Below, in pieces: positions 34,368 through 44,830 of a stretch of DNA of 64,000 bases; positions within the stretch are counted from its first letter, which is position 1; each line of letters starts with the position of its first letter. Made by a program: the position numbers and the translations under genes. The stretch spans positions 496,001 to 560,000 of the forward strand of contig NZ_MKEQ01000001.1 in the NCBI RefSeq assembly GCF_001875655.1, in the 5' to 3' direction. The notes beneath the pieces are model-generated. The model saw nothing but the letters and a program-made list of their open reading frames with translations, had not been told where the DNA came from and made no database searches. This DNA comes from Enterobacter hormaechei ATCC 49162 (GTDB taxonomy: Bacteria; Pseudomonadota; Gammaproteobacteria; Enterobacterales; Enterobacteriaceae).

Positions 34368-35333
34368 TCATTTTTCGCCGTGATGCTGCCGCTTCATGGC
34401 GTACATCTGCGCATCCGCATGCTTTAACCACGCCTGCATATCGTTCCGGTGATGATCGAACTCGCTTAACCCCCAGGAGAACTGTAACGACCAGGGATGC
34501 AGCTGGCGCGCGTTGTAATTTTCCGTTTGTTCAACAAGATACTGCATGGCGATCCAGGCGCCAGGCTCATCGGTATCCGCAAACAGTACCGCGAACTCAT
34601 CTCCCCCGAAACGTACCAGCAGATCGGCCTCGCGGAATGAGGAACGCATCAGGGCGGCCATCGCTTTCAGGGCTTTGTCGCCCTCCTGGTGCCCGAAGCG
34701 ATCGTTAATGGTTTTGAAATGGTCCAGATCCAGCCAGCCAAGCGTTAACGGTTCTGCCCGACGCTGCGAAACCGACAGCGCAAACTGCGCAAACTGGTTA
34801 AACCCGCGACGGTTAAACAGCCCCGTAAGCTCATCGGTCGTGGCCGCGCTTACGGCTGCAAACTCATCCTCTGCCAGCGCGCTGAGATCGGCCAGTACGG
34901 CGGAATCCGCCGCCGAAAACTCACGCGGTGCGTAATCAATGAGACACAACGAGCCTACGCACGCCCCGTCACGTAAACGCAGCGGGTAACCGGCATAAAA
35001 GCGCACGCCAGGCTCTCCCGCCACCTGCGGGTTGTCCGCAAAGCGTTCGTCCCGCAGCGTATCCCCCACCACCAGCGGCGCGTCCCCCAGGATCGTATGA
35101 CCACAAAACGAGAGTTCGCGAGGCTGGCTGACGGGCACCCGGCCATCGGCAGACTTCACGATCACGGCGTGATCATCCACCAGCGTAATCATCGCCAGCG
35201 GCACCCTGAAAAAGCGTGTTGCCAGACGCGTCAGACGGTCAAACGCGGGATAATTGTCGATCTCAAGCAGACCGGACTCGCGCAGTGCATTCATGCGCTC
35301 CGTTTCATTAACGGGAATCAAAGGTGCTTTCAT
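34368..35333 (-). CDS. GAF-GGDEF diguanylate cyclase
   Basis: A 321-residue cytoplasmic diguanylate cyclase. Residues 20-150 are a GAF sensor (YPAFDRLTRLATRFFRVPLA, SFCGHTILGDAPLVVGDTLR, RFYAGYPLRLRDGACVGSLC). Residues 160-320 form the GGDEF domain: TDELTGLFNRRGFNQFAQFA, LDLDHFKTINDRFGHQEGDK, and FGGDEFAVLFADTD. The sequence READ five residues before GGDEF is the RxxD inhibitory site, so product inhibition by cyclic di-GMP is expected. Two GTP are joined into cyclic di-GMP. In K-12 this position is held by yneF (dgcF), also a diguanylate cyclase but with a different sensor arrangement, so I give no symbol. Confidence 0.93.
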   Translation of the reverse strand: MKAPLIPVNETERMNALRESGLLEIDNYPAFDRLTRLATRFFRVPLAMITLVDDHAVIVKSADGRVPVSQPRELSFCGHTILGDAPLVVGDTLRDERFADNPQVAGEPGVRFYAGYPLRLRDGACVGSLCLIDYAPREFSAADSAVLADLSALAEDEFAAVSAATTDELTGLFNRRGFNQFAQFALSVSQRRAEPLTLGWLDLDHFKTINDRFGHQEGDKALKAMAALMRSSFREADLLVRFGGDEFAVLFADTDEPGAWIAMQYLVEQTENYNARQLHPWSLQFSWGLSEFDHHRNDMQAWLKHADAQMYAMKRQHHGEK

Positions 35334-35391
35334 AACGTCTCCTGACGCTGAGCATTAGTAAAAGCGTAGCTTAAACAGAGACATTGTCAGT

Positions 35392-35754
35392 TCATGAGGC
35401 ACGATTTACCTCAATGACCAGCCAATGATGGATCACGTTGACGATATACTGTTGTTGCTGCGCATTCAGCGGCACGCCCTGCGGGATCGCATGCCACTTA
35501 GCCAGACAGCCCCGACAGCAGGTTGCCGTGGCATGCTGGGCGATAAAGACCGGATGGCCACGCATCGGCGTCTGCTTACCGTCATTTACCGGCTGTGCAG
35601 GTGCCAGTCGCGCGGCGACAAAATCGGCGGCATGCCGATCGATAGTCTCCGCGCCTTTATCCCAGCAGTATTGCCGCTCTTTCGTTCCTAAATGAAAACG
35701 CGAACGAAACGTGGAGCGGGCCAGGCGCGCGAATAAAGGGTCTAACGTGGACAT
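35392..35754 (-). CDS. yneG: DUF4186 family protein YneG
   Basis: A 120-residue DUF4186 protein. Conserved segments are FARLARSTFRSRFHL, YCWDKGAETIDRHAADFVA, RLAPAQPVNDGKQTPMRGHP and VFIAQHATATCCRGCLAKWH; the HATATCCRGCLxKWH block, with its paired cysteines, looks metal-binding. It matches E. coli YneG in length and sits next to glsB as in K-12. Its ATG overlaps the glsB stop by one base (TAATG), so the two are co-translated. No function is known. Confidence 0.9.
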   Translation of the reverse strand: MSTLDPLFARLARSTFRSRFHLGTKERQYCWDKGAETIDRHAADFVAARLAPAQPVNDGKQTPMRGHPVFIAQHATATCCRGCLAKWHAIPQGVPLNAQQQQYIVNVIHHWLVIEVNRAS

Positions 35755-36680
35755 TAATATACGGACCGTCCAAGACGTTTGGTCAGCTGCTCCAGCGCCG
35801 CCACGCCTGCCAGTGAATTGCCGGTTTCGTCCAGTTCCGGGCTCCAGACGGCAATCGCCATCTCGTGCGGGACAATCGCCACAACCCCACCGCCAACGCC
35901 GGATTTGGCCGGCAGCCCCACGCGCCAGGCAAACTCTCCTGCGTTCTGATACATTCCGCTGGTCGCCATTAAGGCGTTGATCTGCCGGGCCTGCATGGGG
36001 GAGACAACGTCCTCACCCAGATGCGGGGCATGGCCCTGATGCGCCAGAAACAGAAAAGTCTGCGCCAGTTCGACACAGTTCATCTTCAGTGCGCAGTAAT
36101 GAAAATAGTTTTGCAGAACCGTGGCGACATCATTATGAAAATTGCCGAAGGACTTCATCAGCCAGGCAATCGCGGCATTACGTGCAGAGTGTTCAAACTC
36201 AGAGCGCGCGACCACCGAATCGTAGGCAATGTCCTGCACGCCGGAAAGCTGACGCACAATTTCGAGCATCCGCTGGCGCGGCGCGCTCAGCCGACTTTGC
36301 AGCATATCGCACACCACCAGCGCCCCGGCGTTAATAAACGGGTTACGCGGCTTACCCTGTTCGATTTCCAGCTGGAGAAGGGAGTTGAACGGCTGACCGG
36401 ACGGATCTTTGCCTACCCGCTGCCAGATCTCCTGCTCGTCATACTGGCGCATGGCGGCAACCAGGCTGAGCACTTTTGAGATCGACTGAATCGAAAAGCG
36501 CTCCAGCGCGTCTCCCGCCTGAAAACGCTGCCCGTCGATGGTACAAATGGCGATACCAAGCTTATTCCCGCTGATCGAGGCCAGCGCGGGAATGTAATCG
36601 GCAACCTTACCCTGCCCCAGTAACGGACGAACCTGCGCCAGAATCTCGTCCAGCATCTCATTATGGATGACCGCAGCCAC
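35754..36680 (-). CDS. glsB: Glutaminase GlsB
   Basis: A 308-residue glutaminase, the E. coli GlsB (YneH) length. It hydrolyses glutamine to glutamate and ammonia. The beta-lactamase-fold catalytic motif is [12 protein letters not shown] (S-x-x-K), with [20 protein letters not shown] (Asn ligand), [38 protein letters not shown] and [20 protein letters not shown]. It is coupled to yneG downstream. Together with sad it belongs to the group controlled by the LysR protein YneJ (PtrR) in E. coli, though a chemoreceptor gene now separates glsB from sad. Confidence 0.95.
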   Translation of the reverse strand: MAAVIHNEMLDEILAQVRPLLGQGKVADYIPALASISGNKLGIAICTIDGQRFQAGDALERFSIQSISKVLSLVAAMRQYDEQEIWQRVGKDPSGQPFNSLLQLEIEQGKPRNPFINAGALVVCDMLQSRLSAPRQRMLEIVRQLSGVQDIAYDSVVARSEFEHSARNAAIAWLMKSFGNFHNDVATVLQNYFHYCALKMNCVELAQTFLFLAHQGHAPHLGEDVVSPMQARQINALMATSGMYQNAGEFAWRVGLPAKSGVGGGVVAIVPHEMAIAVWSPELDETGNSLAGVAALEQLTKRLGRSVY

Positions 36681-36742
36681 ACTTTGCTCCTTGCCCTCAG
36701 GCTAAAACGGGCTGCGAGTATAACAGAGGCTTATACATCACG

Positions 36743-38332
36743 TCAGGCAGGGAGACGAAAACGCGAGACGGCCTGTAACAAAAGATCTGACTCCTGATGC
36801 AGACGCGCAGAGGCATTCGACGCTTCGCTAACCAGCAGATCTGTCTGACGCGATACCTGATTCAGCGCCTGAAGCTGACGGGTCATCTGGTGAATACTTT
36901 CCCCCTGATTCAGGGTGGCAAGCGAAATGTCATTCAGCAGGCTGCTCAGATTCGCCACCAGCCCGGTAACCTGTTGCAGATTATCTTCCAGACGGTTTAC
37001 CACCTGGGAACCTTCTTCAATACCCTGTAGCGAATGGTTGATCAGCGCCTGGATGGTTTGCGTAGAGTGACTGCTTTTTCTGGCCAGCAGCCCCACTTCT
37101 CGGGCGACTACCGCGAATCCGCGCCCCTGCTCCCCCGCATGGGCGGCTTCAATGGCAGCATTGAGGGCCAGAATATTGGTCTGAAACGCCACGCTGTCGA
37201 TCATCGCGACGATCCCGCGCATCTCTGAGGATCGGTCGACGATCGTCTGCATCGAGCCATTCACCGCAGACATCATGTGCTCCCCGCCGACGGCAGCCTG
37301 TCGGGCCTCATCGGCACGCGAGCGGGCAAGTTTCGCATACCCCGTGTTCCCCTCAACGTGGTTTTCGAGATCGGCAATATGCGCCGTCACCTCCTCCAGC
37401 TCTTTGGCCTGCCGCGTAGACTGCTGATAAAGCTTCTGATTTCCCTGGGCAAGTGACCCGATATTCTCAACCATGGCGGTGGTGGCCTCGCTGACCTGAG
37501 TCACCAGTTGCTGTAGACCGCGCTGCATGGCGGTAATACTGCCGCTGAGCTGGCTGATTTCCCGGTTGAAGCGCACAACGTCAGGCGGCGTGCCGGACAA
37601 ATCTCCAGCCGCAAGCAGGTTTATATGCACGATCATACGGCGTAGCGGGGTTATCACCCATTTTGCCATGCCGAACCAGACGGCAATGGCAATGGCCACC
37701 AGCACCAGCGGCGCACACAGGAACAGTCGTTGCAGCCCTGAGAGTTGTTCCATGAGCGACTGACGCCCCTGTATCGCCTGCTTCTCACTTCGCTGCTGAT
37801 AGCGTGCGAAGTTGTCATTAAAATCGGTCTGAAACGCCTGGGCGGGTACGGCAAAAAAGAGATCAATGCTATTGGTTTTCACCAGCCCTTCCGCCTGCTC
37901 CCTGATGGCGCTATAGAAAAGCTGATAGCTATTGACCAGCGCCTCGTCTTGCGGCGGATTAAGCGCGAGCCAGCCTTTCCACGCCTGCTGTGACGCCGCC
38001 AGGGATTTTTGCGCCTCGTCCATCAGGCTATGCCAGCTCCCTTCTGAGCCGGTCTCTTTATCCTGCATGAAGTACACGCCAGCGCGGTTGAGCAGATCGC
38101 TTGCCGCCAGCAGGGAAACGCGCGCCTGATCCAGCCTGCTCTGTTGCTGCCAGGCCAGCTGATTGCGCTGTTCGTTACGCTGGGCTTGATTCAGGGAGGC
38201 GGTCAGCAGGAAGGAGGAAGAGAGTTGCAGGGCGGAGAAAAGGCCAATAATACAAAAGATGCCGGTCAGCAGGCCAAACTGACGAGGAATAAAGCGCTGC
38301 GCAAGACGGCGAAAAATTTGCGTTAGGTTCAT
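36743..38332 (-). CDS. Methyl-accepting chemotaxis protein
   Basis: A 529-residue chemoreceptor. TM1 at about 20-40 ([20 protein letters not shown]), a periplasmic four-helix-type sensor to about 185, TM2 ([20 protein letters not shown]), then HAMP ([19 protein letters not shown]). The signalling hairpin reads [20 protein letters not shown] and [20 protein letters not shown], the near-invariant tip region. There is no C-terminal NWETF pentapeptide, so it probably relies on other receptors for adaptation. I chose ATG 38332; a TTG six codons earlier is less likely. It sits between glsB and sad, which are adjacent in K-12, so it is an insertion relative to that order. Confidence 0.93.
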   Translation of the reverse strand: MNLTQIFRRLAQRFIPRQFGLLTGIFCIIGLFSALQLSSSFLLTASLNQAQRNEQRNQLAWQQQSRLDQARVSLLAASDLLNRAGVYFMQDKETGSEGSWHSLMDEAQKSLAASQQAWKGWLALNPPQDEALVNSYQLFYSAIREQAEGLVKTNSIDLFFAVPAQAFQTDFNDNFARYQQRSEKQAIQGRQSLMEQLSGLQRLFLCAPLVLVAIAIAVWFGMAKWVITPLRRMIVHINLLAAGDLSGTPPDVVRFNREISQLSGSITAMQRGLQQLVTQVSEATTAMVENIGSLAQGNQKLYQQSTRQAKELEEVTAHIADLENHVEGNTGYAKLARSRADEARQAAVGGEHMMSAVNGSMQTIVDRSSEMRGIVAMIDSVAFQTNILALNAAIEAAHAGEQGRGFAVVAREVGLLARKSSHSTQTIQALINHSLQGIEEGSQVVNRLEDNLQQVTGLVANLSSLLNDISLATLNQGESIHQMTRQLQALNQVSRQTDLLVSEASNASARLHQESDLLLQAVSRFRLPA

Positions 38333-38422
38333 AATTTTCTTCTGTAACAATACGTTAGACGCGAGCGAGTCTACGAAACGAAAATGACAGAACCATTGCA
38401 GAATAATGACAGGAAACGGGAA

Positions 38423-38454
38423 TTGCCGGGCAGCGTATTTGCCTTACCCGGCAA
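38423..38454. repeat. REP-type palindrome downstream of sad
   Basis: TTGCCGGG (38423-38430) pairs with CCCGGCAA (38447-38454) around GCCTTA, the enterobacterial REP pattern. It lies six bases past the sad stop and can act as a transcript-end stabiliser. Confidence 0.8.
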
Positions 38455-38459
38455 CAACA

Positions 38460-39842
38460 TTACACGCGATCCTTCCACACCGTCTGCACATTACAGAACT
38501 CATGCAGACCGAAATGAGAAAGCTCCCGTCCGAAGCCGCTCTTCTTCACGCCGCCAAACGCGACGCGCGCATCGCTGGCGCTGTAGCCGTTGATAAACAC
38601 CCCGCCGCACTCCAGTTCGCGAGAGAAGGTTTCAGCCAGCGCATCGTTCGCGGTAAAGACCGTCGCCGATAAGCCAAAATCGCTGTCATTAGCCAGCTGC
38701 AAGGCGTGCGCCGCATCTTTCGCGACGGTAATCGCGGCCACCGGGCCAAACAGCTCCTGACGGAAGGCCGTCATCTCTGGGGTGACGTTCCCGAGTACGG
38801 TTGGCGCATAATAGTTACCGCTCCCGGCAATCTTCTCTCCGCCCAGCAGCAGGGTCGCCCCTTCCGCCAGCGTAGCCTGCACTTGCTGATGCAGTTCATC
38901 GCGAAGATCACATCGCGCCATTGGGCCAATATAGTTATCTTCTTCTTCCGGTGCGCCCATCTTCAGCGCCGCGACCGCGTCGACAAAGCGCCGGGTAAAG
39001 ACGTCCGCCACGCCCGCTTCCACAATAAAGCGTTTTGCCGCCGCGCAAACCTGCCCGGTATTCTGATAACGTCCGGCCACGGCCGCGTTGACCGCCAGAT
39101 CCAGATCGGCATCGTTCAGAACGATAAACGGATCGGAACCGCCCAGCTCCAGCACGCATTTCTTCAGCGCCGCGCCCGCCTGCGCGCCAATCGCCGCCCC
39201 TGCCCGAACGCTGCCGGTCACGGTCACCGCCGCGATACGACGATCGTTAATCGCCTGGCTGACGCCGTCATTTGTCGCGTTCACCCAGCCAAAGACCCCC
39301 TCAGGGAAACCGGCATCCGCAAACACCTGCCCGATCATCTCCGCCGAGCCGAGCACATTCGGCGCATGTTTAAGCAGATAGCTGTTCCCTGCCAGCAGGA
39401 TCGGCACCGCACCGCGCAGCACCTGCCACAGCGGGAAGTTCCACGGCATCACCGCCAGAATCGGCCCCAGCGGGCGGTACTCAATCACCGCATTTTCGAC
39501 CTGGGTAGATTCCGGGTGCAGCATCGCCGGGCCGTGTTCAGCGTACCAGTCGCAAAGGCTGGCGGACTTCGCTACCTCCGCACGCGCCTGCACAATCGGC
39601 TTACCCATCTCCCGGGAGATTGTCTGCGCCATCGCTTCCGCACGGCTACGCAGCGCCGTACCCAGATCGCGAAGTTTTTGCGCCCGGTGCGCTACGCTCT
39701 CGCGTCGCCACTGGCGAAAACCGGTATCCGCCTGCGCAATGGCACGTTCAACATCCCAGGACGTGGCCCACGGGTAAGCAGCCAGCGTTTCGCCGGTAGC
39801 CGGATTGACAGAAAGGGCATGGGTAGCAGATGAATAAGTCAT
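38460..39842 (-). CDS. sad: Succinate-semialdehyde dehydrogenase Sad (YneI)
   Basis: A 460-residue NAD(P)-dependent aldehyde dehydrogenase. MTYSSATHALSVNPATGETL is the Sad-type start, followed by VMPWNFPLWQVLRGAVPILL (substrate/NAD pocket), VTVTGSVRAGAAIGAQAG (nucleotide loop), KKCVLELGGSDPFIVLNDAD (catalytic Glu) and NTGQVCAAAKRFIVEAG (catalytic Cys). It oxidises succinate semialdehyde to succinate in GABA/putrescine use. I chose ATG 39842, with GGAG six bases upstream. The LysR regulator gene yneJ is divergent across a 99-base gap, matching K-12. Confidence 0.94.
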   Translation of the reverse strand: MTYSSATHALSVNPATGETLAAYPWATSWDVERAIAQADTGFRQWRRESVAHRAQKLRDLGTALRSRAEAMAQTISREMGKPIVQARAEVAKSASLCDWYAEHGPAMLHPESTQVENAVIEYRPLGPILAVMPWNFPLWQVLRGAVPILLAGNSYLLKHAPNVLGSAEMIGQVFADAGFPEGVFGWVNATNDGVSQAINDRRIAAVTVTGSVRAGAAIGAQAGAALKKCVLELGGSDPFIVLNDADLDLAVNAAVAGRYQNTGQVCAAAKRFIVEAGVADVFTRRFVDAVAALKMGAPEEEDNYIGPMARCDLRDELHQQVQATLAEGATLLLGGEKIAGSGNYYAPTVLGNVTPEMTAFRQELFGPVAAITVAKDAAHALQLANDSDFGLSATVFTANDALAETFSRELECGGVFINGYSASDARVAFGGVKKSGFGRELSHFGLHEFCNVQTVWKDRV

Positions 39843-39941
39843 GATGTTCTCCACGTAATAACAGTTGATTGATTGTGGCCTACTCTGCTATTTCTTAAAA
39901 ATGAATAATACTCACCACCTTATTCACGAATCGAGAACGGT

Positions 39942-40820
39942 ATGGACTTAACACAGCTTGAGATGTTTAACGCCGTCGCACTGACCGGCAGCATTACCCA
40001 GGCGGCGCAAAAGGTGCACCGCGTGCCGTCAAACCTCACCACCCGCATCCGACAGCTTGAGGCAGATCTCGGCGTGGAACTGTTTATCCGTGAGAATCAG
40101 CGCCTGCGGCTTTCCCCCGCCGGGCACAATTTTTTGCGCTACAGCAAGCAGATCCTGGCGCTGGTCGACGAAGCACGGATGGTCGTCGCCGGGGATGAAC
40201 CGCAGGGATTATTCTCACTCGGCGCGCTGGAAAGTACCGCCGCCGTGCGCATTCCGGAAAGTCTGGCGCGGTTTAATCAGCGCTATCCGCGCATACAGTT
40301 TGCGTTGTCCACCGGGCCTTCCGGTACGATGATTGACGGCGTGCTTGAGGGGACGCTCAGCGCCGCCTTTGTCGACGGGCCGCTCTCGCACCCGGAACTG
40401 GAAGGGATGCCGGTTTACCAGGAAGAGATGATGCTGGTCACTCCTGCGGGCCACGCGGAAGTGTCAAAAGCCACGCAGGTGAGCGGCAGCGACGTGTACG
40501 CCTTTCGCGCCAACTGTTCCTACCGCCGTCATCTGGAGAGCTGGTTTCATGCCGACCGCGTCACGCCGGGAAGGATCCACGAGATGGAGTCCTACCACGG
40601 AATGCTCGCCTGCGTGATTGCGGGGGCAGGCATCGCGCTGATGCCCCGCTCCATGCTGGAGAGCATGCCGGGGCATCATCAGGTGGCGGCGTGGCCGCTG
40701 GCGGAAAACTGGCGCTGGCTCACCACCTGGCTGGTGTGGCGACGCGGGGCAATGACCCGCCAGCTTGAGGCGTTTATCGCGCTGCTGAACGAGCGTCAGC
40801 CACCAGCGCCCCGTTGTTAA
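39942..40820 (+). CDS. yneJ: LysR-family regulator YneJ (PtrR)
   Basis: A 292-residue LysR-type regulator. The N-terminal HTH reads [40 protein letters not shown] and [20 protein letters not shown]. The C-terminal effector domain has [20 protein letters not shown] and [20 protein letters not shown]. In E. coli YneJ (renamed PtrR) controls the divergent sad gene and glutamate/putrescine metabolism. The divergent arrangement is kept here; the 99-base intergenic region must contain its binding site. The gene's 3' end overlaps the convergent PhzF gene by four bases. Confidence 0.93.
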   Translation: MDLTQLEMFNAVALTGSITQAAQKVHRVPSNLTTRIRQLEADLGVELFIRENQRLRLSPAGHNFLRYSKQILALVDEARMVVAGDEPQGLFSLGALESTAAVRIPESLARFNQRYPRIQFALSTGPSGTMIDGVLEGTLSAAFVDGPLSHPELEGMPVYQEEMMLVTPAGHAEVSKATQVSGSDVYAFRANCSYRRHLESWFHADRVTPGRIHEMESYHGMLACVIAGAGIALMPRSMLESMPGHHQVAAWPLAENWRWLTTWLVWRRGAMTRQLEAFIALLNERQPPAPRC

Positions 40821-41629
40821 CGTTGAACGTAGTCCTGGAGTCGAAGGAAAATTTTTCCCTTCATATACAGCGTGGCCTGTCCGCCAATCAGCACGCGATC
40901 GCCCTTCAGCTCACAGCGCAAATCCCCGCCGCGCAGGGAGACCTGGCGGGCCGACATCTGCGTTTTACCGAGCTTTTCGCTCCAGTACGGGATAAGCATG
41001 CTGTGGGCTGATCCCGTCACCGGATCCTCCGGCACCCCTTCCCCCGGGCAGAAGAAGCGGCTGACGAAATCATATTCATCACCCGGCGCCGTAACACAGA
41101 CCATTTTCCCCAGCGGAAGCATAGCCGCGATATCCGGGGTCAGCGCCTCCACCTGCTGCTGGCTGTCGAGCACCACCATGTAATCGCGCCCCACACGCAC
41201 CTCTTTTGCCGCGTTAATGCCCAGTGCGCTGAACAGCGCTGCCGGTGGCGTATCGACAACCTCGGTTGACCACGCCGGGAAATTAAGCGTCAGCCAGTCA
41301 CCGCTACGTTGGACCATCAGTTCGCCGACAAAGCGCGTGGTGAAGGTAATTTCCGTATGCGGATAATCCAGATATTCGAAAATAACGTGAGAAGCCGCGA
41401 GGGTTGCATGGCCGCAGAGGTTGATTTCATCCTGCGTGGTAAACCAGCGCAGCTCAAACCCGTTGTCCGTTCGGACAAAGAACGCCGTCTCTGACTGATT
41501 ATGCTGCTTTGCCATCTTCAGCAGCGTCTCATCTGGCAGCCATGCTTCCAGCGGACATACCGCCGCCGCATTGCCGCCGAACGCCCTGTCGCTGAAGGCA
41601 TCTACCAGATAAAAATCAATTTCCTGCAT
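40817..41629 (-). CDS. PhzF-family isomerase-like protein, copy 1
   Basis: A 270-residue PhzF/YddE-type protein. [20 protein letters not shown] is the family start; [20 protein letters not shown] contains the catalytic-type Glu in [23 protein letters not shown] and [20 protein letters not shown] are the matching second-half motifs of this two-fold diaminopimelate-epimerase fold. Reaction unknown. It lies directly downstream of a paralogue (23 bases away) with which it shares the [13 protein letters not shown] start, the [10 protein letters not shown] motif and the DPVTGSAH motif, so the pair arose by tandem duplication. Confidence 0.9.
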   Translation of the reverse strand: MQEIDFYLVDAFSDRAFGGNAAAVCPLEAWLPDETLLKMAKQHNQSETAFFVRTDNGFELRWFTTQDEINLCGHATLAASHVIFEYLDYPHTEITFTTRFVGELMVQRSGDWLTLNFPAWSTEVVDTPPAALFSALGINAAKEVRVGRDYMVVLDSQQQVEALTPDIAAMLPLGKMVCVTAPGDEYDFVSRFFCPGEGVPEDPVTGSAHSMLIPYWSEKLGKTQMSARQVSLRGGDLRCELKGDRVLIGGQATLYMKGKIFLRLQDYVQR

Positions 41630-41651
41630 CGTTTGTTCCTCTTAGATTTAC

Positions 41652-42440
41652 TCAGCGCAGAAATACTGTGCCCTTCAGATACAGCGAGGCCTGACCGCCC
41701 ATCCGCACGCGGTCGCCCCTGAGTTCGCAGCGGACGTCCCCGCCACGGGCTGAAACCTGACGGGCAAACATCTGTGTTTTGCCAAGCTTTTCACTCCAGT
41801 ACGGGATCAGCATAGTGTGCGCGGAGCCGGTGACAGGATCTTCCGGCACGGCCACGCCCGGCGAGAAGAAGCGACTGACAAAGTCATATTCCCCTTCATC
41901 CCGGGCGGTGACCGCCACTTTATGCTCGCCCGGCGTCATGGCGGAGAAATCCGGCTTAATGGCTTCAACCTGCTCGCGGTTATCCAGCACCAGCACCCAG
42001 GCGCGGCCTTTTCGGGCCTCGACATAGTGGCTGATACCGAGTGCGGAGAGCATCTCCGGTGGCGGCGTCTGTGCCTGCGTTGGGCAGGCCGGAAAATCCA
42101 GCGTCATCCAGTCACCTTCACGGCTGACGGTCAGGCGACCAGAGGCGGTGTCAAAATGAATGCGTGAGTCCGGATAACCCAGTTCGTTAAACAGAACATA
42201 CGCCGCGGCAAGCGTGGCGTGACCACAGAGATTCACCTCGGTAAGCGTGGTGAACCAGCGCAGCTCAATCCCCCCTTTGGTGCACACAAAAAAAGCGGTT
42301 TCCGACTGGTTATGCTGTTGTGCCATCCGCAGTAACGTCTCATCCGGCAGCCACGCGTCGAGCGGGCAAACCACCGCCGGATTGCCGCCAAAGGAGGACG
42401 CGCTGAACGCATCTACCAGATAAAAATCAATCTCCTGCAT
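41652..42440 (-). CDS. PhzF-family isomerase-like protein, copy 2
   Basis: A 262-residue paralogue of the preceding gene. The start ATG 42440 follows GGCGG; a longer frame upstream lacks a ribosome site. [60 protein letters not shown] and [20 protein letters not shown] repeat every family motif of copy 1, with differences concentrated in the middle third. It is first in the pair and divergent from sotB (176 bases). Both copies look intact, so they may differ in substrate. Confidence 0.9.
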   Translation of the reverse strand: MQEIDFYLVDAFSASSFGGNPAVVCPLDAWLPDETLLRMAQQHNQSETAFFVCTKGGIELRWFTTLTEVNLCGHATLAAAYVLFNELGYPDSRIHFDTASGRLTVSREGDWMTLDFPACPTQAQTPPPEMLSALGISHYVEARKGRAWVLVLDNREQVEAIKPDFSAMTPGEHKVAVTARDEGEYDFVSRFFSPGVAVPEDPVTGSAHTMLIPYWSEKLGKTQMFARQVSARGGDVRCELRGDRVRMGGQASLYLKGTVFLR

Positions 42441-42616
42441 CGTGTTACCGCCTGTTTTTGTTGTGTTGTTCTTTATCTTCAATGAAAACAACCTTGTTCG
42501 CTACCGCTGCATGAAGGTAAATTTTGTGATTCACATCACATAACGGTTGAGTTTTCGCCGTTTAAAGCTTTAAGATCGTCTCCTCATCTTTCAGGTAACG
42601 AACCCCAGATATCCCT

Positions 42617-43813
42617 ATGACAACACACACGGTTTCCCGCAGGGTCGCGTGGCTACGCGTGGTCACGCTCGCCATTGCAGCGTTTATTTTCAATACAACG
42701 GAATTTGTTCCGGTTGGACTGCTGTCCGACATCGCCGCCAGCTTCCATATGGAAACGGCACAGGTTGGCATCATGCTGACCATTTATGCATGGGTGGTTG
42801 CCCTGATGTCGCTGCCGTTTATGCTGCTGACCAGCCAGATGGAACGTCGTAAGTTACTCATTGGGCTGTTTGTGGTGTTCATTGCCAGCCATGTGCTGTC
42901 GTTTATGGCGTGGAACTTTACCGTGCTGGTCATCAGCCGCGTCGGCATCGCGTTTGCCCATGCCATTTTCTGGTCGATTACCGCGTCGCTCGCCATTCGT
43001 CTGGCCCCGGCGGGGAAACGTGCCCAGGCGCTGAGCCTGATCGCCACCGGAACGGCGCTGGCGATGGTGTTAGGTCTGCCGATTGGGCGCATAGTGGGAC
43101 AATACTTCGGCTGGCGAACCACCTTCTTTGCTATCGGCATGGGGGCGCTGATCACCCTGGTGTGTCTGATCAAACTCTTGCCAAAACTGCCCAGCGAACA
43201 CTCCGGCTCGCTGAAAAGCCTGCCGCTGCTGGTGCGCCGTCCGGCGCTGATGAGCATCTATCTGCTGACCGTGATTGTGGTGACCGCCCATTACACGGCC
43301 TATAGCTATATTGAGCCGTTTGTTCAGGTTGTGGCGGGCTTTAGCGCCAACTTCGCCACCGTTCTGCTGTTGATCCTGGGTGGTGCGGGGATTATCGGCA
43401 GTATCCTGTTCGGGAAGCTGGGCAATCAGCACGCGTCTGCGCTTGTGAGCAGTGCGATTGGCCTGCTGCTGGCGTGCCTGCTGTTACTGCTGCCTGCGGC
43501 AGGCAGCGAAAGCCATCTGGCGATCCTCAGCCTGTTCTGGGGCGTGGCGATCATGATTATTGGTCTGGGGATGCAGGTTAAAGTGCTGGCGCTGGCTCCG
43601 GACGCCACGGACGTGGCAATGTCGCTCTTCTCCGGGATATTTAATCTGGGGATTGGGGCCGGGGCGCTGGTGGGAAATCAGATCAGCCTGCATGTGTCGA
43701 TGTCGGCCATTGGCTATCTCGGGGCGATTCCGGCGCTGATCGCGCTGATCTGGTCGGTGCTTATCTTCCGTAAATGGCCGGTCGCGATGGAAGAACAGAC
43801 CAGCCACGGTTGA
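42617..43813 (+). CDS. sotB: Sugar efflux transporter SotB
   Basis: A 398-residue MFS exporter with 12 predicted membrane helices, matching E. coli SotB (YdeA, 396 residues). Segments: [40 protein letters not shown] (the A-type loop 2-3 motif), [20 protein letters not shown] (loop 4-5), [20 protein letters not shown] (motif C-like). It exports arabinose and IPTG-like sugars in E. coli. It lies convergent to marC across a BIME palindrome, the K-12 arrangement. Confidence 0.94.
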   Translation: MTTHTVSRRVAWLRVVTLAIAAFIFNTTEFVPVGLLSDIAASFHMETAQVGIMLTIYAWVVALMSLPFMLLTSQMERRKLLIGLFVVFIASHVLSFMAWNFTVLVISRVGIAFAHAIFWSITASLAIRLAPAGKRAQALSLIATGTALAMVLGLPIGRIVGQYFGWRTTFFAIGMGALITLVCLIKLLPKLPSEHSGSLKSLPLLVRRPALMSIYLLTVIVVTAHYTAYSYIEPFVQVVAGFSANFATVLLLILGGAGIIGSILFGKLGNQHASALVSSAIGLLLACLLLLLPAAGSESHLAILSLFWGVAIMIIGLGMQVKVLALAPDATDVAMSLFSGIFNLGIGAGALVGNQISLHVSMSAIGYLGAIPALIALIWSVLIFRKWPVAMEEQTSHG

Positions 43814-43822
43814 CGTTTGTTG

Positions 43823-43902
43823 TGCCGGGTGGCGGCTTCGCCTTACCCGGCCTACATTATTACGGACTTGTAGGCCGGGTAAGGCGAAGCCGCCACCCGG
43901 CA
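43823..43902. repeat. BIME: perfect inverted pair of REP units
   Basis: The 34 bases at 43823-43856 (beginning TGCCGGGTGGCGGC) are the exact reverse complement of 43869-43902 (ending GCCGCCACCCGGCA), with 12 bases between. The whole fills the sotB/marC convergent gap. Such pairs are BIMEs; they bind gyrase or IHF and stabilise transcript ends on both sides. Confidence 0.93.
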
Positions 43903-43908
43903 ATGTTT

Positions 43909-44574
43909 TCAATGATACGTCTTAACAATTTCCAGCACGCCGTTAATAATAAACTGCACGCCCATACAAACCAGCAGGAAGCCCATCAGACGGGAAATGG
44001 CCTCAATACCCCCCTTGCCCACCCAGCGCATAATCGCCCCGGAACTGCGTAATGATCCCCAGACGATAATGGCGATAAGCGCAAAAATGATTGGCGGCGC
44101 AACGGTAATAACCCAGTGCGGAAAAGTGGTACCATCCCGCACCGTTGAGGCGGAACTGATGATCATCGCTATCGTCCCCGGCCCCGCCGTGCTCGGCATG
44201 GCTAACGGTACAAAGGCAATGTTGGCGCTCGGTTCGCTTTCAAGCTCCTCCGATTTGCTTTTGGCTTCCGGTGATTCGTGCGCTTTTTGCGCCGGGAACA
44301 GCATCCGGAAACCAATAAAGGCCACGATCAGCCCACCGGCAATACGCAGACCGGGAATCGAAATCCCAAAGGTATTCATCACCAGCTGCCCGGCGTAATA
44401 CGCCACCATCATAATGGCGAAGACATAGACGGAGGCCATCATCGACTGCTGATTGCGCTCCGCGCTGTTCATGTTCCCCGCCAGCCCCAGAAAGAGAGCC
44501 ACCGTCGTTAACGGGTTCGCCAGCGGCAGTAATACCACCAGCCCAAGTCCCACTGCTTTAATCAAATCCAACAT
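43909..44574 (-). CDS. marC: MarC-family inner membrane protein
   Basis: A 221-residue MarC/UPF0056 protein with six predicted helices: [80 protein letters not shown] (the conserved PSTAGPGTI) and [20 protein letters not shown]. Length equals E. coli MarC. It is divergent from marRAB. Despite its name it has no proven role in multidrug resistance. Confidence 0.95.
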   Translation of the reverse strand: MLDLIKAVGLGLVVLLPLANPLTTVALFLGLAGNMNSAERNQQSMMASVYVFAIMMVAYYAGQLVMNTFGISIPGLRIAGGLIVAFIGFRMLFPAQKAHESPEAKSKSEELESEPSANIAFVPLAMPSTAGPGTIAMIISSASTVRDGTTFPHWVITVAPPIIFALIAIIVWGSLRSSGAIMRWVGKGGIEAISRLMGFLLVCMGVQFIINGVLEIVKTYH

Positions 44575-44731
44575 AATGCACCGCAGCCCTTATCCTTATT
44601 CAACACCGCAATTATAGGGGGAAATCTTCGTCCTGAGCCATCCGCGTAGCGTAACCATTCTTGTCTCGCGCAACCAATAACCCCAGATTATGTATATGAT
44701 TTAAAAGCGTACAGAAAAAGTTCCTGAAGCG

Positions 44732-44829
44732 TTTTAGCATTTCGTGGCATCGGCTGATCCATTCAGTTGACTTATACTTGCCTGAGCAATAATATCTGCC
44801 GTGACTAAACTACTTGCCGGGGCAACCAT
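44732..44829 (+). promoter_or_regulatory. marO: marbox, promoter and two MarR sites
   Basis: The E. coli layout is readable. Marbox 44732-44751 (TTTTAGCATTTCGTGGCATC). Promoter -35 TTGACT 44767-44772 and -10 TAATAT 44790-44795, 17-base spacer. MarR site I around 44774-44794 (ACTTGCCTGAGCAATAAT), between and over the promoter boxes. Site II 44808-44829 (ACTTGCCGGGGCAACCAT), ending just before the GTG start of marR. Activation by MarA/SoxS/Rob and repression by MarR are expected. Confidence 0.92.
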
Positions 44830-44830
44830 T

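Noticed and set aside
38706..39833. 375-codon rightward frame antisense to sad
   Set aside because: Arg/His-rich translation typical of the opposite strand of a GC-rich gene; sad on the other strand is certain.
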